Shown: piece by piece, positions 1-12,290 of the stretch
How the letters are laid out: every line of letters starts with the position of its first letter
Numbering within the stretch: position 1 is the first letter of the stretch
From: Stromatinia cepivora
Taxonomy: Eukaryota; Ascomycota; Leotiomycetes; Helotiales; Sclerotiniaceae
Length of the DNA: 64,000 nucleotides
Assembly (NCBI GenBank): GCA_014898415.1
Contig: RCTD01000031.1
Coordinates: 186,001 to 250,000 of the forward strand
Reading direction: 5' to 3'
The notes under the pieces: model-generated
The model's input: only the letters and a program-made list of their open reading frames with translations
The model's database searches: none
Told to the model about the DNA's origin: nothing
Position numbers and translations under genes: made by a program

Positions 1-570
1 TATTGATATATTTAATTTATCTGGTTTCAATTCAACAATTAAAATACTTGGTATAATTATTGAATTTAATATAATATCTATTGGAAAAAATATTTAGAAC
101 AAAAATAATACAAATATCATATTTGATATTAAGGATAAAGAAAATATTAAGGATAAAAAAGATACTTTATTTACTATTAATCTATTATAAAATCTTTAAT
201 TTAACTCTATATTCTTTATTCCTTATAAATCTAATTTACAATTTCTTAATTTAAAATCCAAATCTCCTTCTCAATAAGATTCATTTATAATTATTCTATT
301 TAATCGAAATATATAATTTAATTTTAGAAAATACATTTTAATATATTTATTTGTAACTTTTGAATATTCTAAAAATATATTAATTCTCGAAATATTCTAT
401 AACTTATTATATCTTTATCTTTTCAGAATAATCTTGAAATTAATATAAATATAATATTTGTTCCCTCAAATTTTGTATATTTTTATATTTGATATTATAA
501 CCGATTTCCCTATATCATGCACGACCCCACATCTTGCACACACTTTTAATTTTATAAAATATCAACCATT

Positions 571-2290
571 ATGGACGGATATAGTGATGATATGCTTTCA
601 AAGGTTTATATGGAATTCGTATTAGTTCAAATTAAAAGGGAAGAGTATTCTAAATATATTCAAATAGCAAATTTCTTCAAAATCAATCGTTCAATACTTT
701 TTCAATATTATAAAGGCAAAATTACCTTTTGTAGTATTATATATATTGAAATTCATTAATCTTTTTTAAAAGAATAAAAAGAGATTTTAATTGATCAAAT
801 TAACAAATTGATATAAAGATTTATACTCTTTATAAATTGTATAATCAAAAATTTTGTAGAAGAGATTATAAACCGTTTTCTAGGGAAGAATTGGACAACA
901 AATTTCGTGAAAAAATATAAAATATATCTTCAAAATCAGTATTTTTAATGTATTGATAATTTGTATATGAAAGTTGATAATGTTATTGTATTTGAGTATT
1001 TTTATGATCTGGTTTGAATTATTTTGTATTGTTATTGAATTTTATTATTTAAAAAAATTATATTAATATTTTTCTTTTTTTTATTTAGTTAATAAAAGTA
1101 ATTACAAAATATAATATATTATTCAAGAATATATATAATTGAAACGAAAAGGGCTTTATGATTGATTTAGGAAAGATTATAAAGAGGATAATAAATATTA
1201 GTATATATGATTGTAATAGAGCTACAAAAGTTAGATAAAATAGATCGAAAGAGTTTATCATTTTTTTAGTATATATATATATCGATAATATAGTTATTCT
1301 ATTTATTTTAATTTATAAAAGGGAATCTGAAGATCTATAGGATATATGGGTTGATAAGATAGAAGTGAAGGATTAGGTTTATTTCGGAGCTTCAAATAAT
1401 GAATGATCGTTGAATATATTCGGTTTTATTTAGTTTAATAAGATCTTTCAATATTATACTTATTCAAAAGCAGGGAAAGGATATTATCTATTGATTATAG
1501 ATAATCATTTTAGTTATATAAATATAGAATTTATATCGAAATATAACGAATTGAAGATTATTCCACCGACCCCCCCTTCTTACTTTATATATCAACTTTA
1601 ATCTTTTGATATAAATTACTTTTTTTCTTTTTCAATAAATTATAATATAGAATTCAATAATCTAATATACAAAAACGAAAATATTATTGGAATATCGAAA
1701 TATAACTTTTGGATGATATTTAAGGTTGCTTGGGTTCAATCTGCTACTATTTATAATATCCTGAAATCTTTCGAAAAAGCCAGTATTTATTCTATAAATA
1801 AGAATATTACTATTTATAGTATTGAATTAAAGCAAGCCTCTATATTATTTATATCGATATAATTCATAGGGAATAAAATAAAAACGTTATATATAATTAA
1901 AACTCTTTGTCATCTCAAATTAGAATTTCGTTTCAAATAGGATCCTGATATTATTCAGAAGCTTTTTAAGGTTGTATTTATATATATAATTAATGTTAAT
2001 ATTCAATTGTATAAAACAAAAGATTTAAAAGAAACTTTGAAGATCGAAAGAAAGAAAAGAATCTGTTTTAAATATTTAAATCTAATAAAGAAAAAGGGTG
2101 GAGATACTTTTTATATTTTTTTTTGTAAATCGAAAGAATTAGAATCTATTAATCAATGAAAGTATTAATTGTTGAATAGGAAAAGGAAGCTAAGAAGTAA
2201 GAGAAAGTTAAAAAGAAAATTGAAAAGGAACGGAAGAATAGAGTGATTAAAGAGAGGGTAATACAAAAGAAGGTCGATTATCAAATTGTA
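571..2290 (+). pseudogene. P1 pogo/Fot1 transposase, RIP-inactivated
   Basis: The first 50 codons (from 571) resemble the Psq-type helix-turn-helix of Fot1 transposases (YIQIANFFKINRSILFQYYKG). Around 1485-1600 the reading frame gives IIDNH followed by IIPPTPP, the context of the second catalytic Asp and the downstream Pro-rich turn of pogo DDE domains. Around 2165-2280 a Lys/Glu/Arg-rich stretch matches the usual basic C-terminus. Many stops interrupt the frame. Family membership is well supported; activity is excluded. Confidence 0.8.
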
Positions 2291-2444
2291 TATAATATTA
2301 AAAAAGGGGTGAAAAGAATTCGGAAATTATTAATATTTTCTATTAAAAGAATATAAATGATTCAAAAATGTTTTTCTATTATAAATCTAGTATTTTAAAA
2401 AGTTATAAAGGATTATAATATTGTAGAGATTGATAAATCAATGG

Positions 2445-2463
2445 TGGAAGAAGGGGGGGGGGT
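2445..2463 (+). repeat. Poly-G tract in P1
   Basis: A run of about 11 G follows GAAGAA inside an otherwise AT-rich transposon. No function assigned. Confidence 0.6.
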
Positions 2464-2933
2464 ATTGTATTCAAAGATTGGGCGATATATCAAGGTTTTG
2501 TTGAAATTGAAAATGTAAAGGTTTTTTAATTCTATAGGATAATATTATATCTCTTTATTGCTCAAAAAGAATTGTAGTTTTATATTTTATAATTTATAAT
2601 TAATATCGAATTTTGAAGTGATTGTAGTAGGAATATGAGGGGTGTGCAAGATGTGGGGTCGTGCACGATGTAGGGAAATCGGTTACTTATAAAAGCTTTT
2701 ATAAAAAATCAATCTATTCCATTCATATCAAAATCAATATTAATATAATTCTTGATATAAATATCGTATTCTATAATTTCGTTTTAAAATTCTAATAATA
2801 ATCTAATTTCTTTTAACATTATTCTTATATTTATTTTTGTAATTCTTATATTCCATTTTGTAGATTTATTTTGATATAAAGAAATAATTATTATAATTTC
2901 GGATTATATATTTGATAATTATTTATAAATAAT

Positions 2934-3185
2934 TTATAAGAATTTCAATATATTATCAATCCTGATTATAATGATCTTTTCTTTAATAACCAATTCCATC
3001 TCCTTTTTCCAAATTTTCAATATTTGAATTATATTGTTTTTTTGTTTAAATAATATAATCCAATTTACTTTTATACAATTATTAATAATTAATATAAAAT
3101 AACAATTCCCTCGAATCGATTTTGGGAATAATCCTACAATATCGAAATATATAAATTCGAATCTCTTTAATTTATACAAACTCAA
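2934..3185 (-). pseudogene. Copia A1 integrase core fragment
   Basis: This 83-codon open piece reads FIYFDIVGLFPKSIRGNCYF near its N-terminus, the context of the first catalytic Asp of copia integrases. Near its end it has RIDN, the second Asp context. The same residues occur in A3 on the plus strand (about 20600-20840). The full DD35E domain does not stay open on either side, so this is a fragment and not a gene. Confidence 0.8.
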
Positions 3186-3698
3186 TTACTTCGGAATACA
3201 TTGATTATTTTAATAAATATATATATTTCGTAGATATCTAATTCAATTAGAATCTTTATTGATTTAATTATATTAAATACCTTATATAAATTCTTGATCT
3301 TATTTGAATCTAAATAATTGAATCTTCGATATCATAATAAATATCTCTCTTTCTTTTTAAATATTAATTCGTTATCAATATCTTTAATATTATTAATTAT
3401 CTTTAAAGAAAAACCTTTTTTTTGATCATTTTGATATATACTCGAATAAAGAATTATATCCTTATATCCTTTAATCATATATAAAACCATATATATTCCG
3501 TTTTATATTTTAATACAAATAATTTTTTATTATCCTTTTTGAAATATATATAATAAAAATTGAATTTCTTTTGCAGCCCTATTTCGCAAATCCTTTTTCC
3601 TAACAACAAATTTACTTCTAGCCCTGATATATATAATATATTTGAAAATAGTATTTTAGAACCATCTTTATATATTATATCTATTAAATTCTAATAAC

Positions 3699-3730
3699 TG
3701 TTAACTTTTGGTACAGGAAATAGTAGTATT
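3699..3730 (-). repeat. 32-bp tandem duplicate of the A LTR terminus
   Basis: TGTTAACTTTTGG through GTAGTAGTATT is present twice in a row (3699 and 3731), with transitions only between the copies. It may be a local duplication or the stub of a second LTR. Confidence 0.7.
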
Positions 3731-3896
3731 TGTTAACTTTTGGTGTAGGAAGTAGTAGTATTGTTGACTATATAGGTTGAACTAAGGATTTATAATTCTA
3801 ATAGGAGTAGAATTGAGGTTATCCCCAAATATAGTTTGTGCATCATTATGATCATGTAACCTCAATTCTAATTCTATGATAGTTTTATTTCCAATA
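3731..3896 (-). repeat. A2 3' LTR (166 bp)
   Basis: Same length and order as the LTRs at 16110, 18412 and 31575. Ends are TGTTAAC on the plus strand and CCAATA (from CCAACA). Preceded at 3699-3730 by a 32-bp near copy of its own end. Confidence 0.85.
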
Positions 3897-5257
3897 CTCC
3901 TTTATTGAGAATATCCTATTCGATCCTCCTAGACTACTAATCCTAATATTTTCTTGAATTTTTCGAAAACAATCTTTGTATAAAACTTTATTATTCTATT
4001 GATAATTATATTATATATATTGATATAATTAATAACGATTTTCTCTTTTTCTATTAAATCCTTAATGAAATGATAATTGATATTTATATATTTGGATTAT
4101 TTATACAAATATAAATTCTTAATTAAAACTAAAATATCCTAATTATTATTAAGCATTTGAACTGTATCTCTATTCTTTCTAATATAATTTGATCTAAATA
4201 GATCTTTGAATATTTATATAATCTATTTCTTTTGTTTAATGAATATTATTATTGCAATATATTCTGATTTTATATTAAAGGTAGTTATAGATACTTGTTT
4301 CTTGTTAATCTATAATATAAGACTTTTATAGAATATTACAACTCTTTTTAAAATACTTTTTCGGTTATATTTGTTATTAGTCTAATCTGTATTTGTATAT
4401 ACTTTTATTGTATTATCAAGTATATTATATTCTTTGCAGATATCAGATTGTATTTCTTTTGGTTTAAATTATAACTTCTGTTTGATTATTGATTATGGAT
4501 ATCATATTAGATTCTTTAAAGCTATAATATAATGTTTTGTTGGTTTTACTATAAATTGTAAAAGTCTTTTAATTGAGAATATTATATTTGATTGAATATA
4601 TATTATTGAATAGATTATATTTTCTATTTGTTGTTGATATTCGTTTATATTTGTTAATTTATTGTTATCGGTTGTTGATTGGAAATAGGTATAATCTATT
4701 ATTAGTAATTTCTTAGTTTGATATTGTTTATATGTAATATTGTATTTGATTAATATAATGTTGAAATATTCTTTTTGATTTATAATTAATATATATACTT
4801 TTCTATTACGAATAACCCTAATATCTAGGATCTTATTAATCTCCTTTAGATTCTTGATATTAAAATGAACTGATAACTTTTCATCGAATTAAATAATTTG
4901 TAATGATATATATAATATAATAATGATATCGTTGATATATATCAGTAATATTATATTACGATTTTTGGATATATATAAATATAGATCTATTAAATTTTAT
5001 ACAAAGTTTATACTTAAAAGCTTTTTCTTTAATAGTAAATTCTAATCCCTTTTAATTTACTTTAAATTATATAGACTTTGTAGGGCTTATAATATATATC
5101 CCTTTTCGATTTTGATATTTTAAAATAATTCGAGGTAGATCTTTTCTTTTAAATATGATTTAGTAAAGGCGTTTTTGATATCGAAATATAAGTATTCCAA
5201 ATTTTCCTTTATAATGATAATTAAGAATAATCTAAATGTATTTAATTTTATTATTAA

Positions 5258-5539
5258 TGTCACGAATCGTGAACCACAGGAGGCTAACCACGTGATACCT
5301 CTTATCTCCCATATCAATTTATGAACTGATCATCTGTACGTATATATTACGAATTATACGATTTAGTATAGTAAAATGATAACCCTAATAATACTTATGT
5401 ATAATCCTGTAATTTACAAATAAGTATTTGTATATATATATCTAATTGTTTTTTACGAGTTATAATTCTTCAGTTGTAGATTCTAAAGAATATAATTGAT
5501 CCTGTTTATTCAGTTCTATTACAGTTTTTGTATATTATA
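5258..5539 (+). repeat. D 5' LTR
   Basis: 282 bp. Starts TGTCACGAATCG, ends TATATTATA (from TGCGTCACA in the partner). Well preserved in its first 60 bp and RIP-mutated in its second half. Confidence 0.92.
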
Positions 5540-5639
5540 TTATCTACAATTCATTTATAAATGTTCGGCTATTTGGTAGTTTTTCAAATAATACTTCACT
5601 TTAATAATACCTTTTTAGGTGAACTTTTATAAACGTTAT

Positions 5640-7260
5640 ATTTAAAGGAAGAAGATCTATTCCGATCTAATCGATGAAGATATAAATATCTTTAGAAATG
5701 TATTATTACTTTTACAATGTAATGAACTTTTTCTTCTATACACTCTGAATTTTCGAAAGTATATTTTGAGGAATCCTTTCTTTCTTCTCAATTATTTCAA
5801 CAACCCTTCGAAGAAAATATGAATATAGAATTGGATAATATTATTATTGGAAGAAAGAAGATTGGTAAAGAAAAGATTCTAATATATGAAATCAATATTC
5901 TTAATGATTTAATTACTTCTTTCGAATTATTATTACAATTACAAAATCTTTATACAATAGTTATAAATTTGAAAGAGAAGAATCGATAATTGAAAATTAT
6001 AGTAACGATGAGTTTTGTAATAATGTAATCTCCTTTTGAACTTCAAATGATGTTTATATAGATATCCAGATCAATAATAGTACCTGGAACTTTTTTTATT
6101 CCTTCAATCGAAATTCAAGGATTTTTATCCAAGCAAATCCGAAGATCCCGAAATCAGAGGAAGAAAATTTCGATCAGATGATCTGATCATCCGGGGTTCT
6201 TCAAGGATTCTCTTTCTTTTTCAGGAAATGATGATTTATTTAATAATCAGGGATCTCTTTATTCAAGAAGCCGATCTAATTGATCAAGATTGTATTCCTG
6301 TATCAATTATAATTTGTAGTAAGATATATATATATTAAAACCTATAAATCTTATTACTAAATTTAATGATGGTATTGAATCTAAAATTAGTTTGTAGTAA
6401 TTATTGGTTATAGAATGATTCGAACTATATGCTATATTATTTAAGAGTGAAATGTAATATTGTATATATATAATCAATCAAACCGAATTGGAAGTATAAG
6501 TATATTGTTATACTTTTTATATACGAATACCCTGATTTACAATATTCGAATTGGTCGAATAATTTACAACGATTTATTAGAATCCGGCCAAAGTTGATAA
6601 TGTTTACTCTCAATATGAAATGTAGATTATGCTTAATACGATTCGACATGGCAATTTCCTAAAATGGTATAGGAAGTTCAGATTATTTGTTATCCAAATG
6701 AAGATTATCAACGATAAGATCCTATTCAGAGATTTCGAATAAAAGATTTCCGATTTTCTTTTGCAAACGATAATAATATTTATCAAGGATTACAAAACTA
6801 TAAAAGAATTCGCGAATATATTTATTAAAATAAATCAAAATGAAGTTTCATTACGAAAACAAAATCAATATTATATTGATCAAAAAACCTTTGTAGCTAT
6901 TTACAAATCAATAATTATTACAAATCCTTTACAATCCTTTTAGAACTCTAACAATTCCAATTTTGGAATCTCCATATTCCCGAAATCATTTCTATTCCGG
7001 AATACCCCTTCTGGATACATCAGTTCTATTATATTCAATAATTATTCGAACTTCAAATACTTATCACTTTCTTCTTTTTTTAGAGCAATATATATATCAA
7101 TGCTTTATATCGATAACCTTAATAAGATTGAAATAGTATAAAAAAAAACAGAAGAATTCGAAGAATATCGGGATGCTAAAAAAGATTTCAATCTAGAAGC
7201 TATAGTTGAAGTTATATAGAATATCTATTTAGAAAAAGAAAAGCATTTAAAATCAAATGT
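5640..7260 (+). pseudogene. D gag region, degraded
   Basis: By position between the primer site and the protease this should be gag. Glu/Lys-rich pieces with frequent stops can be read (for example near 5880-6000 and 7140-7260), but no diagnostic motif survives. The call rests on position. Confidence 0.5.
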
Positions 7261-7319
7261 TTAGATTTTGTTTTTATTTTAAGTATTATACAGGATATAA
7301 GATTTCTTAATCTAATCAA

Positions 7320-7524
7320 GTTTATGGGAGGAGAAGTATTTATTTTCTTTTATAATTTTTCGAAAAATGATTATACTTATCGATCAAGAGTATTCATTGA
7401 TTTTGGAGTAAATGGATTCGTTTTTATTAATATTATGCTTTTTATTTGTTTATTTCTTATGTTTAAATCCAGAATTATACCATTTGAAATTTTAATTGAA
7501 GTTAAAGGGTATAATAATGTATAA
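7320..7524 (+). pseudogene. D aspartic protease fragment
   Basis: An open piece contains FIDFGVNGFVFI, which corresponds to the D-S/T-G active site of retroviral-type proteases with Ser or Thr changed. IIPFEILIEVKG follows, as expected for the fold. No stop within this piece, stops on both sides. Confidence 0.7.
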
Positions 7525-8373
7525 AACTATGTTATTATTCATTTCATATTCCTTAATTTAATGATCGATAATTGTAAACAATCTTTTGTCCTTTTCTTTA
7601 TTATTGAATTAAGAAGTTATAGTGTTATTTTAGATAGACTTTGATTATCAAAAATTCAAACGAAGTTTGATTGCTTTAATAGATATCTTGAATAGCCTAA
7701 AAAGAGATTTTATACCATTTCTTATTCAAATAATCTTTTTGTTATTCAATCATTCTTTTGTAAACAAAAGATCGATCGATTAACCCAACAAAATGTTGAT
7801 CGACGAAATGATCAATTCAAAGAATATTGGAATTGAAGAGATTCATAATTGAGCAGATTAATTGTAGTTGGTGATATACAATAAGAATCTTCAAATATAA
7901 ATACAATATAGATTCTTATTGAAAAGGAAAAGATCCCGATTCCTTTCAAATTCAATCTATTTTCTTTTCAACCAATTATATTATTATTATAGATTTACAA
8001 ATGCCTTTTTTGTATATCACCCGAAATTCTTGATCTATATATATTCAAATCTGATAAGTTCCAATTAGAATGTAAAAGAAATAAACAAATTGAATTCTTT
8101 ATTATTATTTTGAAAGAATTTGATGATATAATAAACTTTCAATAAAACAAACAATATATAGAAGAGAGAATGCTGATTATCTTGATCGAATTCAAGAATA
8201 CAAAAGTTCGAGAGAAACTCGATCGAGTATTGACCGAAATCGATTCAGAATCTGAAATATTATTTGAATATCAATAGTATTATTAAGCCTTTTTTAAATA
8301 TGAATTAAATATTTTACCTTTTAATCGATCTTATAATTATAAAATCATATTGAAAGATAAAGGAGAATAAATT

Positions 8374-9010
8374 TTGTATTATAATCTGTTTTATAAGATA
8401 TCCCTGGAACAATTGGAAATCATTAAAGAATATATTATGGATAATTTCAGCAAAGATTTCATTGAATCCAATCAAGCTTCTTATACTGCACCCATTCTAT
8501 TCATTAAGAAACCTAATGGTAGTTTGAGGTTTTATATAGATTTCAGATTATTAAATTCCTTGATATATAAGGATCGATATCCCCTCCCTTTAATTGATGA
8601 AACACTTTCTCGGTTTTCTGATGCTAAAATCTTTACCAAATTCAATATTTATCAAGCTTTTCATTGTATAAAAATGGATCCTGCTTTGGAAAAGTATACT
8701 ACTTTCCGAATCTGATGTGGATTATACAAATATAAGGTTATATTATTCGGATTAACGAATGATCCTATAATCTATTAGTGTTATATGAATGATATTCTAT
8801 TCGATTATCTAAATATTTTTTGTATAATATACTTCAATGATATTCTAATTTATTCTGAGAACGAAGAAGAATATTAAATTTATATTAAATTAATTCTCAA
8901 ACGATTAGAAACTGTTGGTCTACAAATGGATCTCAAGAAATGTAAATTCAATATTATACATATCAAGTATTTGGGCTTTATTATCTTTATTAAAGAAGTA
9001 GAGATGGATC
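8374..9010 (+). pseudogene. D reverse transcriptase
   Basis: 113 open codons show classic Ty3 RT blocks: LFIKKPNGSLRFYIDFRLLN, then DRYPLPLIDETL, then KFNIYQAFHCIKM. After a stop at 8713 the frame continues to YFNDILIYSE near 8830-8860, where the YxDD box has its first Asp changed to Asn. Clearly an inactive Ty3/gypsy RT. Confidence 0.92.
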
Positions 9011-9199
9011 CTGAAAAGATTGAGATAATTGAGAATTGGATCTTTCCGATAATAATAAAAGGGATTTAATCATTTTTCGGTTTTTGTAATTTTTATTGAT
9101 GGTTCATTAAGGATTATAGTATAATAGCGAAACTTTTCAATGAATTTATTAAAGCAAATGTTAAATTTGTATTCGATGAAGTATACCAAAATATATTCA

Positions 9200-9640
9200 A
9201 TATCTTGAAGAAAAAGCTTATCTTTGCTTTGCTTTTGTAATATTATAATCATTGATTCCCTTATATATTTGAAATAGATATATTCAATAGAGTAATTACT
9301 AGTATATTATCATAATAATATAGTAAAGATTGATTTCCCATAGTTTATTTCTTTAAGATTATAATTATTGCTGAATTGAATTATGAAGTTTATAATAAGG
9401 AAATACTATCAATCATTCGATCTTTCAATTATTGGAGAACGGAATTCATTGATTTATTATATAAAATCAAGGTTTATATCGATTATAAGGCCCTCGAATA
9501 TTTCATAATTATCAAGACTCTCAACACCCGATAAACTCGTTGGATAAAAGTTCTAATCGATTATAATTTCATTATTATATATTGCCCTAAAAAAGATAAC
9601 CCTTTTGTTGATATTTTAATTTATTAGATCGATAAATTGG
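9200..9640 (+). pseudogene. D RNase H
   Basis: Follows RT in order. The frame gives ELNYEVYNKE near 9375 and a YIDYKALEYF-like segment near 9475-9505, both typical of Ty3/gypsy RNase H. Several stops. Confidence 0.7.
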
Positions 9641-9714
9641 ATCTTCAGAATTATATCAAAAAGAAGAATTGCTTTTAATAATTTATTAAAAACAATCAAG
9701 TTGATATCGAAATT

Positions 9715-11030
9715 ATGAGAAAAGTTTTACAAAAGTATCACTTAGATGAAATAGCGATTATTAATATCGATTTGAATGAAATCGTTTTTCGATTTGATTT
9801 AATTAACTGTATCATTGAAGCAAATAAAACTATAGATAATTTGCTAATATTTAGAATACAAATTACCCAAGGTTACAAATATATATCACTTCAAAATGAC
9901 CTTTTGCTTTACAATGACCATCTGATGGTACCTGATGTCAATAACCTTCGAATTTATTTGATTTATAAAACCCATAATTCCGTTTTTATTGTTCATTTTG
10001 GTACGAGTAAAACCTATCTTTTATTATTTCAATAATACTATTGATCCAGAATGCACAATACTGTAATCAGATATATACATAATTGTCACGTTTGCAAATG
10101 CAGTTCCGTTCTATATAATCGTACCCCCGGTTTATTGTATTCATTTCCGATTCCTAATTGAGTATAGCAATATATCACTATAGATTACTGCAGTTTTAAT
10201 AAGGATAAATACGGATATGATAACGTTTTAATCATTATTGATCGATTAACGAAGCAAACTATCTCCATACCTTGTTACAAATCAATCGATACTCAAGTTT
10301 AAATATAATTATATCTTTATTATATATATCGATATTATGATCCCCCTAATATTATAGTATCAAATCGTGATCCTCAATTCATATTACAATTCTAAAAAGA
10401 ATTCAGTCAAATCCTAGGAATCGATCTCAAATTATCCATTACTTATTATCCCCAAATCAATAATTAAACTAAAATCTATAATCAATATCTTTAATAATGA
10501 TTAAGATTATTTATTAATTATTATCAAGACGATTGATCAGAATTCCTATCTATGATGGATTATATACAACTTACTCTTTTACACAATTCTTTAGGAGGGT
10601 TCATACCCTATGAAACCCTATACGGGTATATACCAAAATGTGTATGGGAATGGAAGGAAGACGTTGGTAAGCCAACAAATAATATGAATATGTGTGATGC
10701 CTGTATATATGCAGAATGCAATAGATTAGTTTTTATGTAAGCGAAAGAAAGCTTATTGTATACCCAAACCAAAATGTCGAAATCCATGAATGTTTATTGA
10801 TGTAAGGTCGATTTCGATATCGGAGATTATGTATGGTTCAATGTGAAGAGTTATTCTATCCAGAGATCATTCAAAAAGCTGGATTTCCTAATTCAAGGAA
10901 GATTCAAGATTATTGATCGATTTGGGAGCTTTTTTAAGTTTGAACTTCTGATTACAATGAAAATTCATTCTGTTTTCCCTTTAGATCGATTATGTAAGGT
11001 ATATAACAATCCTTTTTCTGGTTAGATATT
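9715..11030 (+). pseudogene. D integrase
   Basis: The HHCC zinc site can be read: THNSVFIVHFG near 9970-10000 and CHVCKC near 10088-10105. The catalytic core follows: IIIDRLTK near 10230 (first Asp), VSNRDPQFI near 10360 (second Asp), TYYPQINN near 10440, where the Glu position is changed. The last part (10843-11025) reads RKLDFLIQG-like, then FPLDRL, as in the GPY/F region that precedes a chromodomain. Stops throughout. Confidence 0.88.
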
Positions 11031-11049
11031 CAAATCACCTTTGTTTATT

Positions 11050-11260
11050 AATATAACTGGTAATTCGGAATAGAAAATGGAAAAGATTCTAATAATAAAG
11101 AAAGTATGAAAAACTTTATTATATAGAGTCTTGTAGCTTAATAGCGATATTGATCTTATCTGGTATCCTACTTCCGATCTTAAAACATCATTATACCTTT
11201 TACACGATTTTCATTTAATCAATCTAATATTACCTAATCCTTCTAATCGATTAATCGATT
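11050..11260 (+). pseudogene. D integrase C-terminal chromodomain
   Basis: Reads MEKILIIKK, then LLYRVL, then DLIWYPTSD and YLLHDFH. This is the pattern of the chromodomain at the end of chromovirus integrases (E-W-E-V-E-K-I-L, Y-x-V-K-W, W-Y-P). RIP stops replace the expected Trp and Gln residues. Confidence 0.75.
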
Positions 11261-11589
11261 GAATAAAGCTTTATAAAAACGAAAAGGATAATTATAATTA
11301 TATGAATAACGATTTATTTATGAAATCAAGGGAAAGAAAAGTGTTTTTTAATACAGCAGATTAGATGTTATGATTTTATAATGGTGTATGTGTATACGAT
11401 TGTAAAAGAATCAAAAACCCATACAAATTCGAAGGAATTTGATTGTATATATATATGGTCCGAATTTTATATAACAGACGAACTACCATCACCAAGATAA
11501 TACAAAAGCAATATATACCTATGATTATTTCAAAAAAATTATGTAAAAGGAAGCTTGAATATGGTAAAAACGAAATATAATATCACCCC

Positions 11590-11915
11590 TATCGATTTCG
11601 TTCAATTTGATTGATTTGGTCAATTTGGTTGATTAACTTGATCGATTTCGGAATTGATTATATTAACTATTTATTATCATTATATTATAATTCAATCTCC
11701 TTTTCTTTTTTATTGAAACTTTTTCCTTTTAGAGGTTCCCCAAATCAAGGAGAATACAAATCAATATTAATTTAACCAATTGATGAACGATTTGATCGAT
11801 TTGATCAATTCATTTGTCATTTTGATCAATTTGGTCGATTAATTTGATTAATTTGATCAATTTCCAGTAAATTGACCAAATCAATCAAAATGATCAATTT
11901 AATTGATTTAAAGCT
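11590..11915 (+). repeat. Degenerate GATCAATTTG array in the D 3' untranslated region
   Basis: Short imperfect repeats of GATCAATTTGGT-like units run from 11590 to 11665 and from 11780 to 11915. They lie between the chromodomain and the 3' LTR. A related array, in the opposite sense, is at 48675-48800. Confidence 0.65.
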
Positions 11916-12008
11916 TATGAATCTTTATAAAACCTGATTTTTAATAAAATAGCAATAAAACAAAGGAATGAAATACTTAAGGGCGAGCTTTTCTGAAGGG
12001 GAAGATAG

Positions 12009-12290
12009 TATCATGAATTGTGAATTACAGGAGACTAACTATATAATATTTTTTATCTTTTATATCAATTTATAAACTGATCATCTATATATATATATTA
12101 CGAATCATATAATTTAGTATAATAAAATAATAACCCTAATAATGCTTACATACAATCTTGCAGCCCACAAATGGGTATTTGTATATATATATCTAATCGC
12201 TCTTTACGAGCTATAATTCTTCAATTGTAGATTCTAAAGAACATAATTGACCTTGTTTATTCAGCTCTACTACGGCTTTTGTGCGTCACA
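12009..12290 (+). repeat. D 3' LTR
   Basis: 282 bp. Starts TATCATGAATTG, ends GTGCGTCACA. Differences from the 5' LTR are almost all transitions: the first part is mutated here, the last part is preserved. Confidence 0.92.

Larger units (their letters stand above)
500..2683 (+). mobile_element. P1, Fot1/pogo-type DNA transposon
   Basis: Terminal inverted repeats of about 42 bp start ACCGATTTCCCTA and end in the TGCACAC region, with two transition mismatches. The element is flanked by TA on both sides (498-499 and 2684-2685). The uninterrupted site is visible in copia A3 (reverse complement near 21080-21100), which confirms insertion into A1. TA duplication, TIR length and a 2.18 kb size match Fot1/pogo elements. 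The two TIRs stay far more GC-rich than the interior. Confidence 0.9.
1..3698 (-). mobile_element. Copia element A1, RIP-degraded, runs off the window edge
   Basis: Minus-strand Ty1/copia relic. From high to low coordinates it carries the protease/GAG-pre-integrase piece (about 3690-3500), the integrase catalytic core (3185-2934) and, after the P1 insertion, the integrase-RT linker (about 480-1). All these parts align with A2 (14575-12875) and A3 (20080-21784). The reverse transcriptase would lie to the left of the window. The gag half is missing: the sequence is cut at about 3698, where the LTR of A2 begins. Stops at expected Gln or Trp codons and very high AT fit RIP. Confidence 0.85.
5258..12290 (+). 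mobile_element. Ty3/gypsy chromovirus-like element D
   Basis: Complete LTR element of 7,033 bp with 282-bp LTRs (5258-5539 and 12009-12290) and a perfect 5-bp TSD ATTAA (5253-5257 and 12291-12295). A purine-rich tract (GAAGGGGAAGATAG) lies just before the 3' LTR. Order is gag, protease, RT, RNase H, integrase, chromodomain, the Ty3/gypsy order. The empty target site is present in A3 near 22360. All coding parts contain stops from RIP. Confidence 0.93.

Noticed and set aside
3711..3896. Family A 166-bp repeat as a MITE
   Set aside because: It lacks outer inverted ends, has TG-CA termini, and occurs in direct pairs around gag-pol with a 5-bp TSD, so it is an LTR.
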